A stretch of 64,000 bases of DNA from assembly GCF_030718205.1 (NCBI RefSeq), contig NZ_JAUZQF010000018.1:124001-188000 (forward strand), read 5' to 3'. The first letter of the stretch is position 1; every line of letters starts with the position of its first letter. Both the position numbers and the translations under genes were made by a program. The notes under the pieces are model-generated. The model did no database searches. It was not told the DNA's origin and saw only the letters and a program-made list of their open reading frames with translations. The stretch is from Nonomuraea turcica (GTDB taxonomy: Bacteria > Actinomycetota > Actinomycetes > Streptosporangiales > Streptosporangiaceae). Of the stretch, positions 52,491 through 61,424 are shown piece after piece.

Positions 52491-53114
52491 ATGGCCTACG
52501 ATCGGACCGCGATGCTCAAACTCCTGCGCCCGGCCATGACCCGGATACTCACCCCGCTGGGCAGGGCCCTCGTGGGCCGCGGGATCGGCCCGAACGCCGT
52601 CACGGCGATCGGCACCCTCGGCACCGTCGTGTCCGCCCTGACCTTCTTCCCCCTGGGCCACCTGACCGTGGGGGCCCTCGTGATCACTGTCTTCGTGCTG
52701 TTCGACCTGCTCGACGGCGTGGTGGCCCGGCTCGGTGGGAAGGGGGGCAGCACCTGGGGCGCGTTTCTGGACTCGACGCTCGACCGGGTCGCCGACGCCG
52801 CCATCTTCGCCGGCCTGATCTTGTATTTCGTGTCCAGACAGGACACGCTGATGACCTCGGTGACGCTGGTGTGCCTGATCGCCGGGACCCTGGTGTCCTA
52901 CGCCAAGGCCAGGGCCGAGGGGCTCGGGCTCACGGCCGACGTCGGGCTGGCCGAGCGGCCGGAGCGGCTGGTCGTGGCGCTGGTCGCGGCCTGCTTCTCG
53001 GGGCTCGGTGTGCCGTACATTCTGCCTGCGGGGATGTGGCTGCTGGCGGTGGCCAGCGTGATCACCGTGGGGCAGCGGGTGATGGCCGTTTACCGGCAGA
53101 CGAGGGAGAAATGA
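52491..53114 (+). CDS. pgsA: Phosphatidylinositol-phosphate synthase (CDP-alcohol phosphotransferase)
   Basis: 207 aa membrane protein. The CDP-alcohol motif D75-G-VV-A79-R80...G90...D94...D98 is complete, flanked by membrane helices (about 35-60, 60-75, 103-125, 165-200). In actinobacteria this position encodes the enzyme joining CDP-diacylglycerol to inositol-1-phosphate, giving PI-phosphate for phosphatidylinositol and mannosides. The acyltransferase gene overlaps its stop by 4 bp (ATGA). ATG 52491 was chosen; an adjacent GTG at 52488 is also in frame. Confidence 0.92.
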   Translation: MAYDRTAMLKLLRPAMTRILTPLGRALVGRGIGPNAVTAIGTLGTVVSALTFFPLGHLTVGALVITVFVLFDLLDGVVARLGGKGGSTWGAFLDSTLDRVADAAIFAGLILYFVSRQDTLMTSVTLVCLIAGTLVSYAKARAEGLGLTADVGLAERPERLVVALVAACFSGLGVPYILPAGMWLLAVASVITVGQRVMAVYRQTREK

Positions 53115-54034
53115 GCGAGAAGGCGTCGTTCGGCGATCGCGTCGTGGCCGCGGGTTTCGCGGCCGGCTGGAAGCTCGTGCCGCTGCTGCCCGAGCGCCCG
53201 ACGGCCGCGGTCTTCGGCTTCCTGGCCGACCGGGTGTGGGCCAGGCGCGGCAAGTCGGTGCGCCGGCTGGAGTCCAACCTGGCCAGGGTGACCGGGCTCG
53301 ACGTGGGCAGCCGGGAGCTGCGCGAGCTCACCAGGGCGGGCATGCGTTCGTACTTCCGCTACTTCCATGAGATCTTCCGGCTGCCGTCCATGAAGACCGA
53401 GGAGATCGTGCGGCGCACGCATGTCATCGGCGCCGAGCACGTCCACGACACCGTGGCGGCCGGGCGGGGCGTGGTGCTGGCGCTGCCGCACATGGGCAAC
53501 TGGGATCAGGCCGGCGCCTGGCTGGTGGGCGTGGGCCATCCGTTCACGACCGTGGCCGAGCGGCTCAGGCCGGAGTCGTTGTTCCGCCGCTACGTGGCCT
53601 TCCGCGAGGGGCTCGGCATGGAGGTGCTGCCGCTGACCGGCGGCGACGGCCACAATTTCGCCTCGCTGGCCATCCGGGTGCGCAAGGGCGGCGTGGTGTG
53701 CCTGCCCGCCGAGCGCGATCTGACCAAGAGCGGCGTCGAGGTGCGCTTCTTCGGCGCCACCACGAAGGTGCCCGCGGGGCCGCCGCTGCTGGCCGTGCAG
53801 ACCGGGGCCGCGCTGCTGCCGGCGATCGTCTACTTCGTCGACGGCGACTGGGGCATCCACATCCACGAGGAGGTCCCGGTCCCGCAGGAGGGCACCCGGC
53901 AGGAGAAGGTCGCGGTGGTGGCGCAGCGGCTGGCCGACGTGTTCGAGAAGGGCATCTCCGAGCATCCTGAGGACTGGCACATGTTGCAGCGGCTCTGGCT
54001 GGAGGACCTGCCTCCTCAGAAGGTCGGCCCATGA
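53111..54034 (+). CDS. Phosphatidylinositol mannoside acyltransferase (PatA-like)
   Basis: 307 aa, HtrB/lauroyl-acyltransferase family. The catalytic HxxxxD motif is HMGNWD (about 126-131); RYFHEIFRLP upstream and VCLPAERDLT (Glu, about 200) downstream are typical of PatA-type enzymes that put an acyl chain on the mannose of PIM1/PIM2 at the inner membrane face. GAGGGAG precedes ATG 53111, which overlaps the pgsA stop. It overlaps pimA by 4 bp. Name by context and family; direct activity not shown. Confidence 0.9.
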   Translation: MSEKASFGDRVVAAGFAAGWKLVPLLPERPTAAVFGFLADRVWARRGKSVRRLESNLARVTGLDVGSRELRELTRAGMRSYFRYFHEIFRLPSMKTEEIVRRTHVIGAEHVHDTVAAGRGVVLALPHMGNWDQAGAWLVGVGHPFTTVAERLRPESLFRRYVAFREGLGMEVLPLTGGDGHNFASLAIRVRKGGVVCLPAERDLTKSGVEVRFFGATTKVPAGPPLLAVQTGAALLPAIVYFVDGDWGIHIHEEVPVPQEGTRQEKVAVVAQRLADVFEKGISEHPEDWHMLQRLWLEDLPPQKVGP

Positions 54035-55161
54035 AGGTCGGCATCGTGTGTCCCTATTCATGGGACATGCCCGGCGGAGTCAAGCAGCACATCGACGACC
54101 TGGCGCAGGCGCTGATTGCGCAGGGGCACGACGTGTCGGTGATCGCGCCGGCGGCCGACGATGACGAGCTGCCCTCCTATGTGACGGGGGCCGGGCGGGC
54201 GGTGCCGGTGCCGTACAACGGGGCGGTGGCCAGGATGTCGTTCGGCTTCCTGTCGGCGGCGCGGGTGCGGCGGTGGGTGCGCACGGGCCGGTTCGACGTG
54301 CTGCACATCCACGAGCCGCTGATCCCGAGCCTGGGCGTGCTGGCGTGCTGGGCGGCGAAGGGGCCGATCGTGGCCACGTTCCACGCGTCGTGGTCGCGCT
54401 CGCGGGCCATCGCGGTGGCCGAGCCGCTGCTGCAGAGCGCGCTGGAGAAGCTCAGCGGCCGCATCGCGGTCTCCGACGCGGCCCGCAAGAGCCTGGTGGA
54501 GCAGTTCGGCGGCGACGCGGTGCTGATCTCGAACGGCGTGACCGTCTCCCGCTACACCGAGGCCGAGCCGCTGGACGGGTGGGGTCCCGACGGCGCCACG
54601 ATCGGCTTCCTCGGGCGGATGGACGAGGAGCGCAAGGGCCTGCCGATCCTGCTGGAGGCGTTCACGGCGCTGGCGGCCGCGCGGCCGGAGGTGAAGCTGC
54701 TCATCGCCGGTCCCGGCGACGAGAAGGACGTGTTCGACCGGGTGCCCAAGCGGTTCCACGACCGGGTCACGGTGCTGGGCATGGTGAGCGAGGCCGACAA
54801 GATCCGCGCCTACCACTCGGTCGACGTGTTCTGCGCGCCGAACACGCGGGGGGAGAGCTTCGGCATCGTGCTGGCCGAGGCCATGGCCTCCGGGGCCACG
54901 GTGCTGGCCAGCGACATCCCGGCCTTCCGCAGGGTGCTCGGCGAAGGCCAGGCGGGCGCGTTGTTCGCCAACGGCGACGCCGGCTCGCTGGCGCGCGAGG
55001 CCGCCGCGCTGCTCGACGCGCCGGAGGGGCGTGCCAAGCTGGCCGCGGAGGCGCTGGTGGCGGTCAGGAAATACGACTGGTCCACGGTGGCGCGGGACGT
55101 GGTGCGCGTGTACGAGACGGTCACGACGAGCGGCGCGGGCCGCGTGGAGGAGGACCTGTGA
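54031..55161 (+). CDS. pimA: GDP-mannose-dependent phosphatidylinositol mannosyltransferase
   Basis: 376 aa GT-B, GT4-family enzyme that adds the first mannose to phosphatidylinositol. The glycine loop is WDMPGGVKQH (11-20), followed by HIHEPLIPSLG and VATFHASWS; the donor side carries GFLGRMDEERKG, IAGPGDEKD and the acidic motif GESFGIVLAEAM (two Glu, about 271-279). Membership of the pgsA-patA-pimA overlap operon makes the identity firm. A LemA-like gene follows after 25 bp. Confidence 0.94.
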   Translation: MKVGIVCPYSWDMPGGVKQHIDDLAQALIAQGHDVSVIAPAADDDELPSYVTGAGRAVPVPYNGAVARMSFGFLSAARVRRWVRTGRFDVLHIHEPLIPSLGVLACWAAKGPIVATFHASWSRSRAIAVAEPLLQSALEKLSGRIAVSDAARKSLVEQFGGDAVLISNGVTVSRYTEAEPLDGWGPDGATIGFLGRMDEERKGLPILLEAFTALAAARPEVKLLIAGPGDEKDVFDRVPKRFHDRVTVLGMVSEADKIRAYHSVDVFCAPNTRGESFGIVLAEAMASGATVLASDIPAFRRVLGEGQAGALFANGDAGSLAREAAALLDAPEGRAKLAAEALVAVRKYDWSTVARDVVRVYETVTTSGAGRVEEDL

Positions 55162-55186
55162 CCGCGGGCGGCCGGGGGGATGAGCT

Positions 55187-55729
55187 GTGACCTCCACCAT
55201 GGTCATTCTGATCGTGGGCATCGTCGTGGTGCTCATGGCCGTGTACGTCTCCTGGCGGGCCGGCCGGCTCGACCGCCTGCACATCCGCCTGGAGCTGGCC
55301 CGCGAGTCGCTGGACGCCGCGCTGATGCGGCGCCGCGCGGTGGTGCTGGAGCTGGCCGGCGCGCGCCTGCTGGACCCGGCCACGTCGCTGGTGCTGGCCG
55401 CGGCCGCCCATGAGGCCAGGATCGCCGGGCCTGAGGAGCGCGAGCACGCCGAGAGCGACCTGTCGCGGGCGCTGCGGGCGGCGGTGGACCAGGAGCGGTT
55501 CAGGGAGAAGCTGTCGGAGTCGCCCGGCGGCCGCGACCTGCTGGAGGAGCTCGACACGGCCGTGGCCAAGGTCGTCTACTCACGGCGCTTTTATAACAAT
55601 GCGGTGGCGGTCACTCGTACGGCGCAGCGCCGCTGGCTGGCGAGAACCCTGCGCTTGGCGGGCCATACGGAGTATCCCGATTTCTTTGAAATTGATGACA
55701 ATCCGCCTGCGACTATGGCAACTGAATGA
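55187..55729 (+). CDS. LemA-like membrane protein
   Basis: 180 aa. One N-terminal membrane helix (MVILIVGIVVVLMAVYVSW) is followed by a helical domain: RLDRLHIRLELARESLDAAL, EEREHAESDLSRAL, then KVVYSRRFYNNAVAVTRTA, which is the LemA-family signature (SRRFYNxxV). Function of LemA proteins is unknown. The gene sits at the pimA-pdxS junction. GTG 55187 has GGGGGATGAG upstream. It probably belongs to the PI/PIM operon. Confidence 0.8.
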   Translation: MTSTMVILIVGIVVVLMAVYVSWRAGRLDRLHIRLELARESLDAALMRRRAVVLELAGARLLDPATSLVLAAAAHEARIAGPEEREHAESDLSRALRAAVDQERFREKLSESPGGRDLLEELDTAVAKVVYSRRFYNNAVAVTRTAQRRWLARTLRLAGHTEYPDFFEIDDNPPATMATE

Positions 55730-55791
55730 CCTGATTTGGGGAAGCCAGTAAGCTTCATCCCGTTTTCGGGCTGAAGCGAGGAGTGTTGCAG

Positions 55792-56805
55792 GTGCGGCTA
55801 CCCCGGTTGATCACGCTCACACTTGCCGGAGCGGCCGTGCTGCTGCCCGTCGCGGCCTGCTCGTCGGACGAGCCGGCTCCAGGTCAGGTGCCACAGGCCG
55901 CTACCGCGGCGCCGAGCGAGGAGCCCGCCGAGGTCGAGGCGCACCCGTTCACCGGCAAGCCGTACGACGCGCTCAAGCCGGTGCTCGCGGTGAAGATCGA
56001 GAACACTGCGGCGGGCAAGCCCCAGATGGGGCTGAAGAGCGCGGACATCGTCTACATCGAGCAGGTCGAGGCCGGGCTGACCCGGCTCATGGCGATCTTC
56101 TCCTCCAAGCTGCCGGCCAAGGTGGGCCCGGTCCGCAGCGCCCGCATCTCCGACCTGCACATCGCGCCGATGTTCGGCAAGCCGGCCTTCTCCTACTCGG
56201 GTGCGCAGACCCTGATGTTGCCGCTGATCGCCGAGGCGTCGCTGTTCGACGTCGGAGACACCCGCAACCCGGGGGCGTACTTCCGGCAGCCGGGCCGCTT
56301 CGCCCCGTACAACCTGTTCGCCAACACCAAGCAGCTGGTGGCCAAGGCGCCCAAGGCCAGCAAGGCCAAGGACATCGGTTTCACCTTCGGCGACGCGCCG
56401 GCCGAGGGCGGCGTGGAGAAGAAGGCGTACACCGTCAAGTGGCCCGCCGCGCGCTTCACCTTCGCCTGGTCCGAGCAGCGCAAGATGTGGATGATCTGGC
56501 AGGACGGCAAGAAGGACATGGCCGCCGAGGGCGGGCAGCTCGGCGCGCCGACGATCGTCATCCAGTACACCAAGACCGAGCGCTCGCAGTTCCACGACAA
56601 GAACGACAGCTACACGCCGCTGGTGCACACCACGGGCAAGGGCTCGGCGATCGTGCTGCGCGACGGTAAAGCTTTCAAAGCCAAGTGGGAACGGGAATCG
56701 GAGAAGGACGGCACGACGTTCACCACGGAGAGCGGCGAGCCGATGAACTTCGCCCCCGGCCAGGTCTGGGTGGCTCTCGCCAGCCGCAAGCCCGTGATCC
56801 CCTGA
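55792..56805 (+). CDS. DUF3048-domain lipoprotein (YerB-like)
   Basis: 337 aa. Lipobox PVAAC with lipidated Cys near residue 24, then a Pro/Glu-rich tether and the DUF3048 domain in two parts: KPVLAVKIENTAAGKPQMGL, IVYIEQVEAGLTRLMAIFSS, KVGPVRSARISDLH and, in the second half, APTIVIQYTKTE and FKAKWERES. Found across Gram-positives, it is membrane-anchored outside the cell and of unknown role. GTG 55792 is preferred because GAGGAG lies 8 bp upstream; GTG 55783 would lack a site. Confidence 0.88.
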   Translation: MRLPRLITLTLAGAAVLLPVAACSSDEPAPGQVPQAATAAPSEEPAEVEAHPFTGKPYDALKPVLAVKIENTAAGKPQMGLKSADIVYIEQVEAGLTRLMAIFSSKLPAKVGPVRSARISDLHIAPMFGKPAFSYSGAQTLMLPLIAEASLFDVGDTRNPGAYFRQPGRFAPYNLFANTKQLVAKAPKASKAKDIGFTFGDAPAEGGVEKKAYTVKWPAARFTFAWSEQRKMWMIWQDGKKDMAAEGGQLGAPTIVIQYTKTERSQFHDKNDSYTPLVHTTGKGSAIVLRDGKAFKAKWERESEKDGTTFTTESGEPMNFAPGQVWVALASRKPVIP

Positions 56806-56926
56806 TCATCCTGTACAAGCTGGGCGACAAATCCTGACATCTTGGCATGTCGGGGTGGGAGTCCATCAGGACCTACCATGGGCTTGATAACTTACCGATT
56901 CGCCTTGAGAGCCCGTGAGGAAGACC

Positions 56927-57847
56927 GTGTCCAGCAGCACGCCCCAGACCCCGCCGACCACTGGCCCCGTCACCGGAACCGCCCGCGTCAAGCGAGGCAT
57001 GGCCGAGATGCTCAAGGGCGGCGTCATCATGGACGTCGTCACCCCTGAGCAGGCCAAGATCGCTGAGGACGCCGGCGCGGTGGCCGTCATGGCGCTCGAG
57101 CGCGTGCCCGCCGACATCCGCGCGCAGGGCGGCGTGTCCCGGATGAGCGACCCGGACATGATCGACGGCATCATCAACGCCGTGTCGATCCCCGTCATGG
57201 CCAAGGCCCGCATCGGCCACTTCCTCGAGGCCCGGGTGCTGCAGTCGCTCGGCGTGGACTACGTCGACGAGTCCGAGGTGCTCACCCCGGCCGACTACGC
57301 CAACCACATCGACAAGTGGCAGTTCACGGTGCCGTTCGTGTGCGGCGCCACCAACCTGGGCGAGGCGCTGCGCCGCATCACCGAGGGTGCGGCCATGATC
57401 CGCTCCAAGGGTGAGGCGGGCACCGGCGACGTCTCCAACGCCGTCACCCACATGCGCACCATCCGCGCCGAGCTCAAGCGGCTGGCCTCGCTGCCCGAGG
57501 ACGAGCTCTATGTGGCCGCCAAGGAGCTGCAGGCCCCCTACGAGCTGGTGGCCGAGGTCGCCAAGGCCGGCAAGCTGCCGGTCGTGCTGTTCACCGCGGG
57601 CGGCATCGCCACCCCGGCCGACGCCGCGATGATGATGCAGCTGGGCGCCGAGGGCGTGTTCGTCGGCTCGGGCATCTTCAAGTCGGGCGACCCGGCCAAG
57701 CGCGCCGCGGCCATCGTCAAGGCCACCACGTTCCACGACGACCCCGACGTCATCGCCAAGGTCTCGCGCGGCCTGGGCGAGGCCATGGTCGGCATCAACG
57801 TCGACGACATTCCGCAGCCGCACCGCCTGGCCGAGCGCGGCTGGTAG
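56927..57847 (+). CDS. pdxS: Pyridoxal 5'-phosphate synthase subunit PdxS
   Basis: 306 aa TIM-barrel that makes PLP from ribose-5-phosphate, glyceraldehyde-3-phosphate and ammonia (from PdxT). Active-site Lys in VMAKARIGHF, the phosphate loop RSKGEAGTGDV and GGIATPADAAMMM are all present. Start GTG 56927 has GAGGAAG 4-5 bp upstream; the GTG 12 bp earlier is less likely. Unusually, it is not adjacent to pdxT: a terminator and a phosphatase gene intervene. Confidence 0.97.
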   Translation: MSSSTPQTPPTTGPVTGTARVKRGMAEMLKGGVIMDVVTPEQAKIAEDAGAVAVMALERVPADIRAQGGVSRMSDPDMIDGIINAVSIPVMAKARIGHFLEARVLQSLGVDYVDESEVLTPADYANHIDKWQFTVPFVCGATNLGEALRRITEGAAMIRSKGEAGTGDVSNAVTHMRTIRAELKRLASLPEDELYVAAKELQAPYELVAEVAKAGKLPVVLFTAGGIATPADAAMMMQLGAEGVFVGSGIFKSGDPAKRAAAIVKATTFHDDPDVIAKVSRGLGEAMVGINVDDIPQPHRLAERGW

Positions 57848-57948
57848 TCCGGCGCGTCGTTGCAGGCCACGGACCTGCCTCCGGTGAGATGATCACTGCG
57901 GGCGGGGGCGCTGCCGGGCGACGGTGACGACGGAAATTTCCGAAAGAG

Positions 57949-57978
57949 GCGACATCCGCGAAGGATGTCGTCTTTTTC
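57949..57978 (+). terminator. Rho-independent terminator between pdxS and phosphatase gene
   Basis: GCGACATCC (57949-57957) pairs with GGATGTCGT (57963-57971), loop GCGAA, followed by TTTTT at 57973-57977. It lies 102 bp after pdxS and shows that the pdxS transcript ends before the phosphatase gene. Confidence 0.8.
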
Positions 57979-58064
57979 GTGTTGTGCGGTGTTAACTGCG
58001 CAGTCATGATCGTCAGTAAGGCTACGGGAAACCCCCTCACCCTCGATCGTCCCAGGAGCCACTG

Positions 58065-59750
58065 ATGTCGAAGCTGAACCGCCGGCATTTCCTCGTCACC
58101 GGCTTAGCGGCAGGCGCCGCGGCGGCCATCCCGGCCACCGCCGCGCACGCCGACGATCCGGATCCTGCCGCCGAAACCGCCCAGAGCCTGGCCTTGCGCG
58201 GGCTGCGCACCGACCCGTTCACGCTCGGCGTCGCCTCCGGCGACCCCGACCACGAGGGCTTCGTGTTGTGGACCAGGCTCGCCCAGGAGCCCCTCGCCGA
58301 GGACGGCCTCGGCGGCATGCCGCAGCGGCCGTTCCCGGTGCTGTGGCAGGTGTACGCCGACGAGCGCCTTCGCCGCGTCGTCCGCTCCGGCGTGAGCGTG
58401 GCCGCGCCGGAATGGGGTCACAGCGTGCACGTCGAGCTGCAGAACCTCAGCTCCGACCGCGAGTACTGGTACCGCTTCCGCGTCGGCCCGTACGTCTCGC
58501 CCGTCGGCCGCACTCGCACGGCCCCGCACCCGCTGTCGTACGGCGGCGGGCTGGCCATGGCCTTCGTCTCCTGCGCGCAGTTCGAGCACGGCTACTTCAC
58601 GTCCTACCGCAGGCTGGCCGAGGAGCACCCCGACCTGATCCTGCACCTGGGCGACTACCAGTACGAGTACACCAAGAACACCTACAACATCCCCGGCGGC
58701 AACATCCGCCACCATGAGGGCCCCGAGACCGAGACCCTGGCCAACTACCGCCAGCGCCACGCCCAGTACAAGGCCGACCCCGACCTGCAGGCCGCGCACG
58801 CCGCCGCGCCCTGGCTGGTGGTGTGGGACGACCACGAGCTGGACAACAACTGGGCCGACGAGGTGCCGGAGCGGCCCGAGATCCCCCAGCCGAACTTCCT
58901 GTCCCGCCGCGAGGCCGCCTTCCGCGCGTACTACGAGAACATGCCGCTGCGCCGCACCTCCATCCCGCGCGGCATCGACATGCAGCTCTACCGGCGCATC
59001 CGCTGGGGCAGGATGGCCACCTTCCACATGCTCGACACCCGCCAGTACCGCGACGACCAGGGCTGCGGCGACGGCTACAAGGACTGCCCGGCCTCCATCG
59101 ACCCCGCCCGCTCGATCACCGGGGCCGAGCAGGAGGCGTGGCTGCTGGACGGGTTCCGCCAGTCGCGGGCCCAGTGGGACATCCTCGGGCAGCAGGTGTT
59201 CTTCGCCCAGCGTGACAACAACGCCGGGCCCGCCAAGGTCACCAGCCAGGACGCCTGGGACGGCTACGTGGCCTCCCGGCGCCGCATCACGCAGGGCTGG
59301 ATCGACGCCCAGGTGCGCAACCCCGTGGTGCTGACCGGCGACGTGCACGCGCACTGGGCCAGCGACCTCAAGCTCGACTACGACGACCCGACCGGGCCGT
59401 CGGTGGGCTCAGAACTGGTGGCCACGTCGATCTCCACCGGCGGGAACGGGACCGACTCCGACCCGGCCACGCATCCGTTCCTGACGATCAACCCGCACCT
59501 GAAGTTCTACAACAACCAGCGCGGATACGTGCTGACGAAGATCGAGCGTGAGCAGATGGCGGCCGACTTCAAGGTCGTGCCCCGGGTCACCGATCCCGGC
59601 GCCGAGGTCTACACCCGGGCCACGTTCGTCATCGAGGACCGGGTACCGGGGGTGCAGCAGACGTACCTGCGGCCGCTCGACCCGACGATCCTGCGCAGGC
59701 AGCCGATGACGAGCGAGGAGACCGTCCGCCTCGAGACCGAGCGCCCCTAG
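58065..59750 (+). CDS. Tat-exported PhoD-type alkaline phosphatase
   Basis: 561 aa. The twin-arginine leader is NRRHFLVTGLAAGAAAA with cleavage near AHADD. The mature enzyme has an N-terminal beta domain (PFTLGVASGDPDHEGFVLWTR) and the metallophosphoesterase core: FVSCAQFEHGY, LHLGDYQYEY, WDDHELDNNW, DTRQYRD and GDVHAHW (Ca/Fe ligands). These hydrolyse phosphate esters outside the membrane. CAGGAGC precedes ATG 58065. It is bounded by terminators on both sides, so it is monocistronic. No convincing PHO box was found. Confidence 0.93.
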   Translation: MSKLNRRHFLVTGLAAGAAAAIPATAAHADDPDPAAETAQSLALRGLRTDPFTLGVASGDPDHEGFVLWTRLAQEPLAEDGLGGMPQRPFPVLWQVYADERLRRVVRSGVSVAAPEWGHSVHVELQNLSSDREYWYRFRVGPYVSPVGRTRTAPHPLSYGGGLAMAFVSCAQFEHGYFTSYRRLAEEHPDLILHLGDYQYEYTKNTYNIPGGNIRHHEGPETETLANYRQRHAQYKADPDLQAAHAAAPWLVVWDDHELDNNWADEVPERPEIPQPNFLSRREAAFRAYYENMPLRRTSIPRGIDMQLYRRIRWGRMATFHMLDTRQYRDDQGCGDGYKDCPASIDPARSITGAEQEAWLLDGFRQSRAQWDILGQQVFFAQRDNNAGPAKVTSQDAWDGYVASRRRITQGWIDAQVRNPVVLTGDVHAHWASDLKLDYDDPTGPSVGSELVATSISTGGNGTDSDPATHPFLTINPHLKFYNNQRGYVLTKIEREQMAADFKVVPRVTDPGAEVYTRATFVIEDRVPGVQQTYLRPLDPTILRRQPMTSEETVRLETERP

Positions 59751-59761
59751 CGGCCACACCG

Positions 59762-59789
59762 GCCCGGCCGCCGTCGCGGCCGGGCTTTT
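59762..59789 (+). terminator. Rho-independent terminator after phosphatase gene
   Basis: GCCCGGCCGC (59762-59771) pairs with GCGGCCGGGC (59776-59785), loop CGTC, followed by TTTTC. It lies 12 bp after the stop. Confidence 0.85.
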
Positions 59790-59930
59790 CTCCGCCCGGA
59801 ATATCGGCGCAGCGTGGCCGGCCAGCCGGTCACCAGCCAGCCGCCCGCCGTCCTGACGCCCTGTAAGGAAGATGCCAAGCCATCCTGGTGTTGAATGGTC
59901 GGTACCCGCACCCGGACGGAAGGATCGACT

Positions 59931-60509
59931 GTGCCCACGATCGGCGTACTCGCTCTCCAAGGAGACGTGCGCGAGCATGTGCGCATGCTTCAGGAGGCAG
60001 GCGCGACGGCCCATGCCGTCCGCAGACCGGCCGAGCTGGACGCGGTCGACGGACTCGTCATCCCCGGCGGCGAGTCCACCACCATGTGGAAGCTCGCCGA
60101 GACCTTCGACATGCTCCAGCCGCTGCGGTTGCGGATCAAGGAGGGCATGCCCGCCTACGGCTCCTGCGCCGGCATGATCATGCTGGCCGACAGGATCGAG
60201 GACGGCATCGCCGGGCAGCAGACGATCGGCGGCATCGACATGGTGGTCAGGCGCAACGCGTTCGGCCGCCAGGTGGACTCGTTCGAGGAGGATCTGGACT
60301 TCGCGGGCGACCGGGTGCACGCGGTGTTCATCCGCGCCCCCTGGGTCGAATCCGTCGGCGGTGATGTCGAAGTGCTGGGCCGGTGCGAGCCTGGGGATAG
60401 GATCGTCGCGGTCCGTCAAGGTCCGCTGCTCGCGACATCGTTCCACCCCGAACTCACCGGGGACGCTCGCGTGCACCGTTACTTCGTAGACATGGTTAGG
60501 GAGCTCTAA
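59931..60509 (+). CDS. pdxT: Glutaminase subunit of PLP synthase
   Basis: 192 aa class I glutamine amidotransferase supplying ammonia to PdxS. PGGESTTM (oxyanion, about 45-52), nucleophile Cys in GSCAGM (C79) and the His/Glu pair in SFHPELTGD (H171, E173) complete the triad. GTG 59931 has GGAAGG 8 bp upstream. It must have its own promoter in the 140-bp gap after the phosphatase terminator, and is followed by yebC after 3 bp. Confidence 0.96.
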   Translation: MPTIGVLALQGDVREHVRMLQEAGATAHAVRRPAELDAVDGLVIPGGESTTMWKLAETFDMLQPLRLRIKEGMPAYGSCAGMIMLADRIEDGIAGQQTIGGIDMVVRRNAFGRQVDSFEEDLDFAGDRVHAVFIRAPWVESVGGDVEVLGRCEPGDRIVAVRQGPLLATSFHPELTGDARVHRYFVDMVREL

Positions 60510-60512
60510 GTA

Positions 60513-61268
60513 ATGTCCGGCCACTCCAAATGGGCGACGACGAAGCACAAGAAGGCAGCGCTCGACGCCAAGCGGGGCAAGCTGTTCGCCAAGCTCATCA
60601 AGAACATCGAAGTGGCGGCCCGCACCGGTGGCCCTGACCCGGACGCCAACCCCACCCTCTTCGACGCCATCTTCAAGGCGAAGAAGAACTCCGTGCCCAA
60701 CGACAACATCGAGCGGGCCCGCAAGCGCGGCGGCGGTCTGGAGGCCGGCGGCGCCGACTGGCAGACCATCATGTACGAGGGTTACGCGCCGGGCGGCGTC
60801 GCGGTGCTCATCGAGTGCCTCACCGACAACCGCAACCGCGCCGCCTCCGAGGTGCGCGTCGCGCTGACCCGCAACGGCGGCTCCCTGGCCGACCCCGGGT
60901 CCGTGTCCTACATGTTCAACCGCAAGGGCGTCGTCATCGTGCCCAAGGACGGGCTCGACGAGGACACCGTGCTGATGGCCGTGCTGGAGGCGGGCGCCGA
61001 GGAGGTCAACGACATGGGTGACTCCTTCGAGGTCGTCTCCGAGGCCGGGGATCTCGTGCCGGTGCGCAAGGCGCTGCAGGAGGCCGGGATCGACTACGAC
61101 TCGGCCGAGTCGAGCTTCCTGCCGACGATGAGCGTGCCGCTGGACGAGGAGGGCGCCAAGAAGGTGTTCCGCCTCATCGACGCGCTGGAGGACAGCGACG
61201 ACGTGCAGAACGTCTTCGCCAACTTCGACGTCAGCGACGCGGTGCTGGAGCGCCTGGGCGCCGAATAG
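60513..61268 (+). CDS. yebC: YebC/PmpR-family protein
   Basis: 251 aa, normal family size. It starts with GHSKWATTKHKKAALDAKRG and has the family core IEVAARTGGPDPDANPTL, YEGYAPGGVAVLIECLTDNRNR and GVVIVPKDG. It is a conserved protein called a transcriptional regulator in some species and a ribosome-associated rescue/translation factor in others. In most actinobacteria ruvC follows; here an ABC permease does. ATG after TAAGTA, 3 bp behind pdxT, implies co-transcription. Confidence 0.96.
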   Translation: MSGHSKWATTKHKKAALDAKRGKLFAKLIKNIEVAARTGGPDPDANPTLFDAIFKAKKNSVPNDNIERARKRGGGLEAGGADWQTIMYEGYAPGGVAVLIECLTDNRNRAASEVRVALTRNGGSLADPGSVSYMFNRKGVVIVPKDGLDEDTVLMAVLEAGAEEVNDMGDSFEVVSEAGDLVPVRKALQEAGIDYDSAESSFLPTMSVPLDEEGAKKVFRLIDALEDSDDVQNVFANFDVSDAVLERLGAE

Positions 61269-61424
61269 CCGCCTTCTCCGCAAAGCTCTGGGCCCCGTTC
61301 CTGCCGGGCCCTGGCTCTGGCATGCTCAGTTCTCACGTGCGGTTTCCTCGCGTGGGATCAAGCCCGGGGCCCGTGGCGGCCTTGAGATGCGCGCGAGGCC
61401 GGTGGCGGCGTAGGGTCGGGCGAC

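Noticed and set aside
57978..58064. PHO box before the PhoD-type gene
   Set aside because: Only a weak single half-site resemblance (GTTAACT) was seen, without the required direct repeats.
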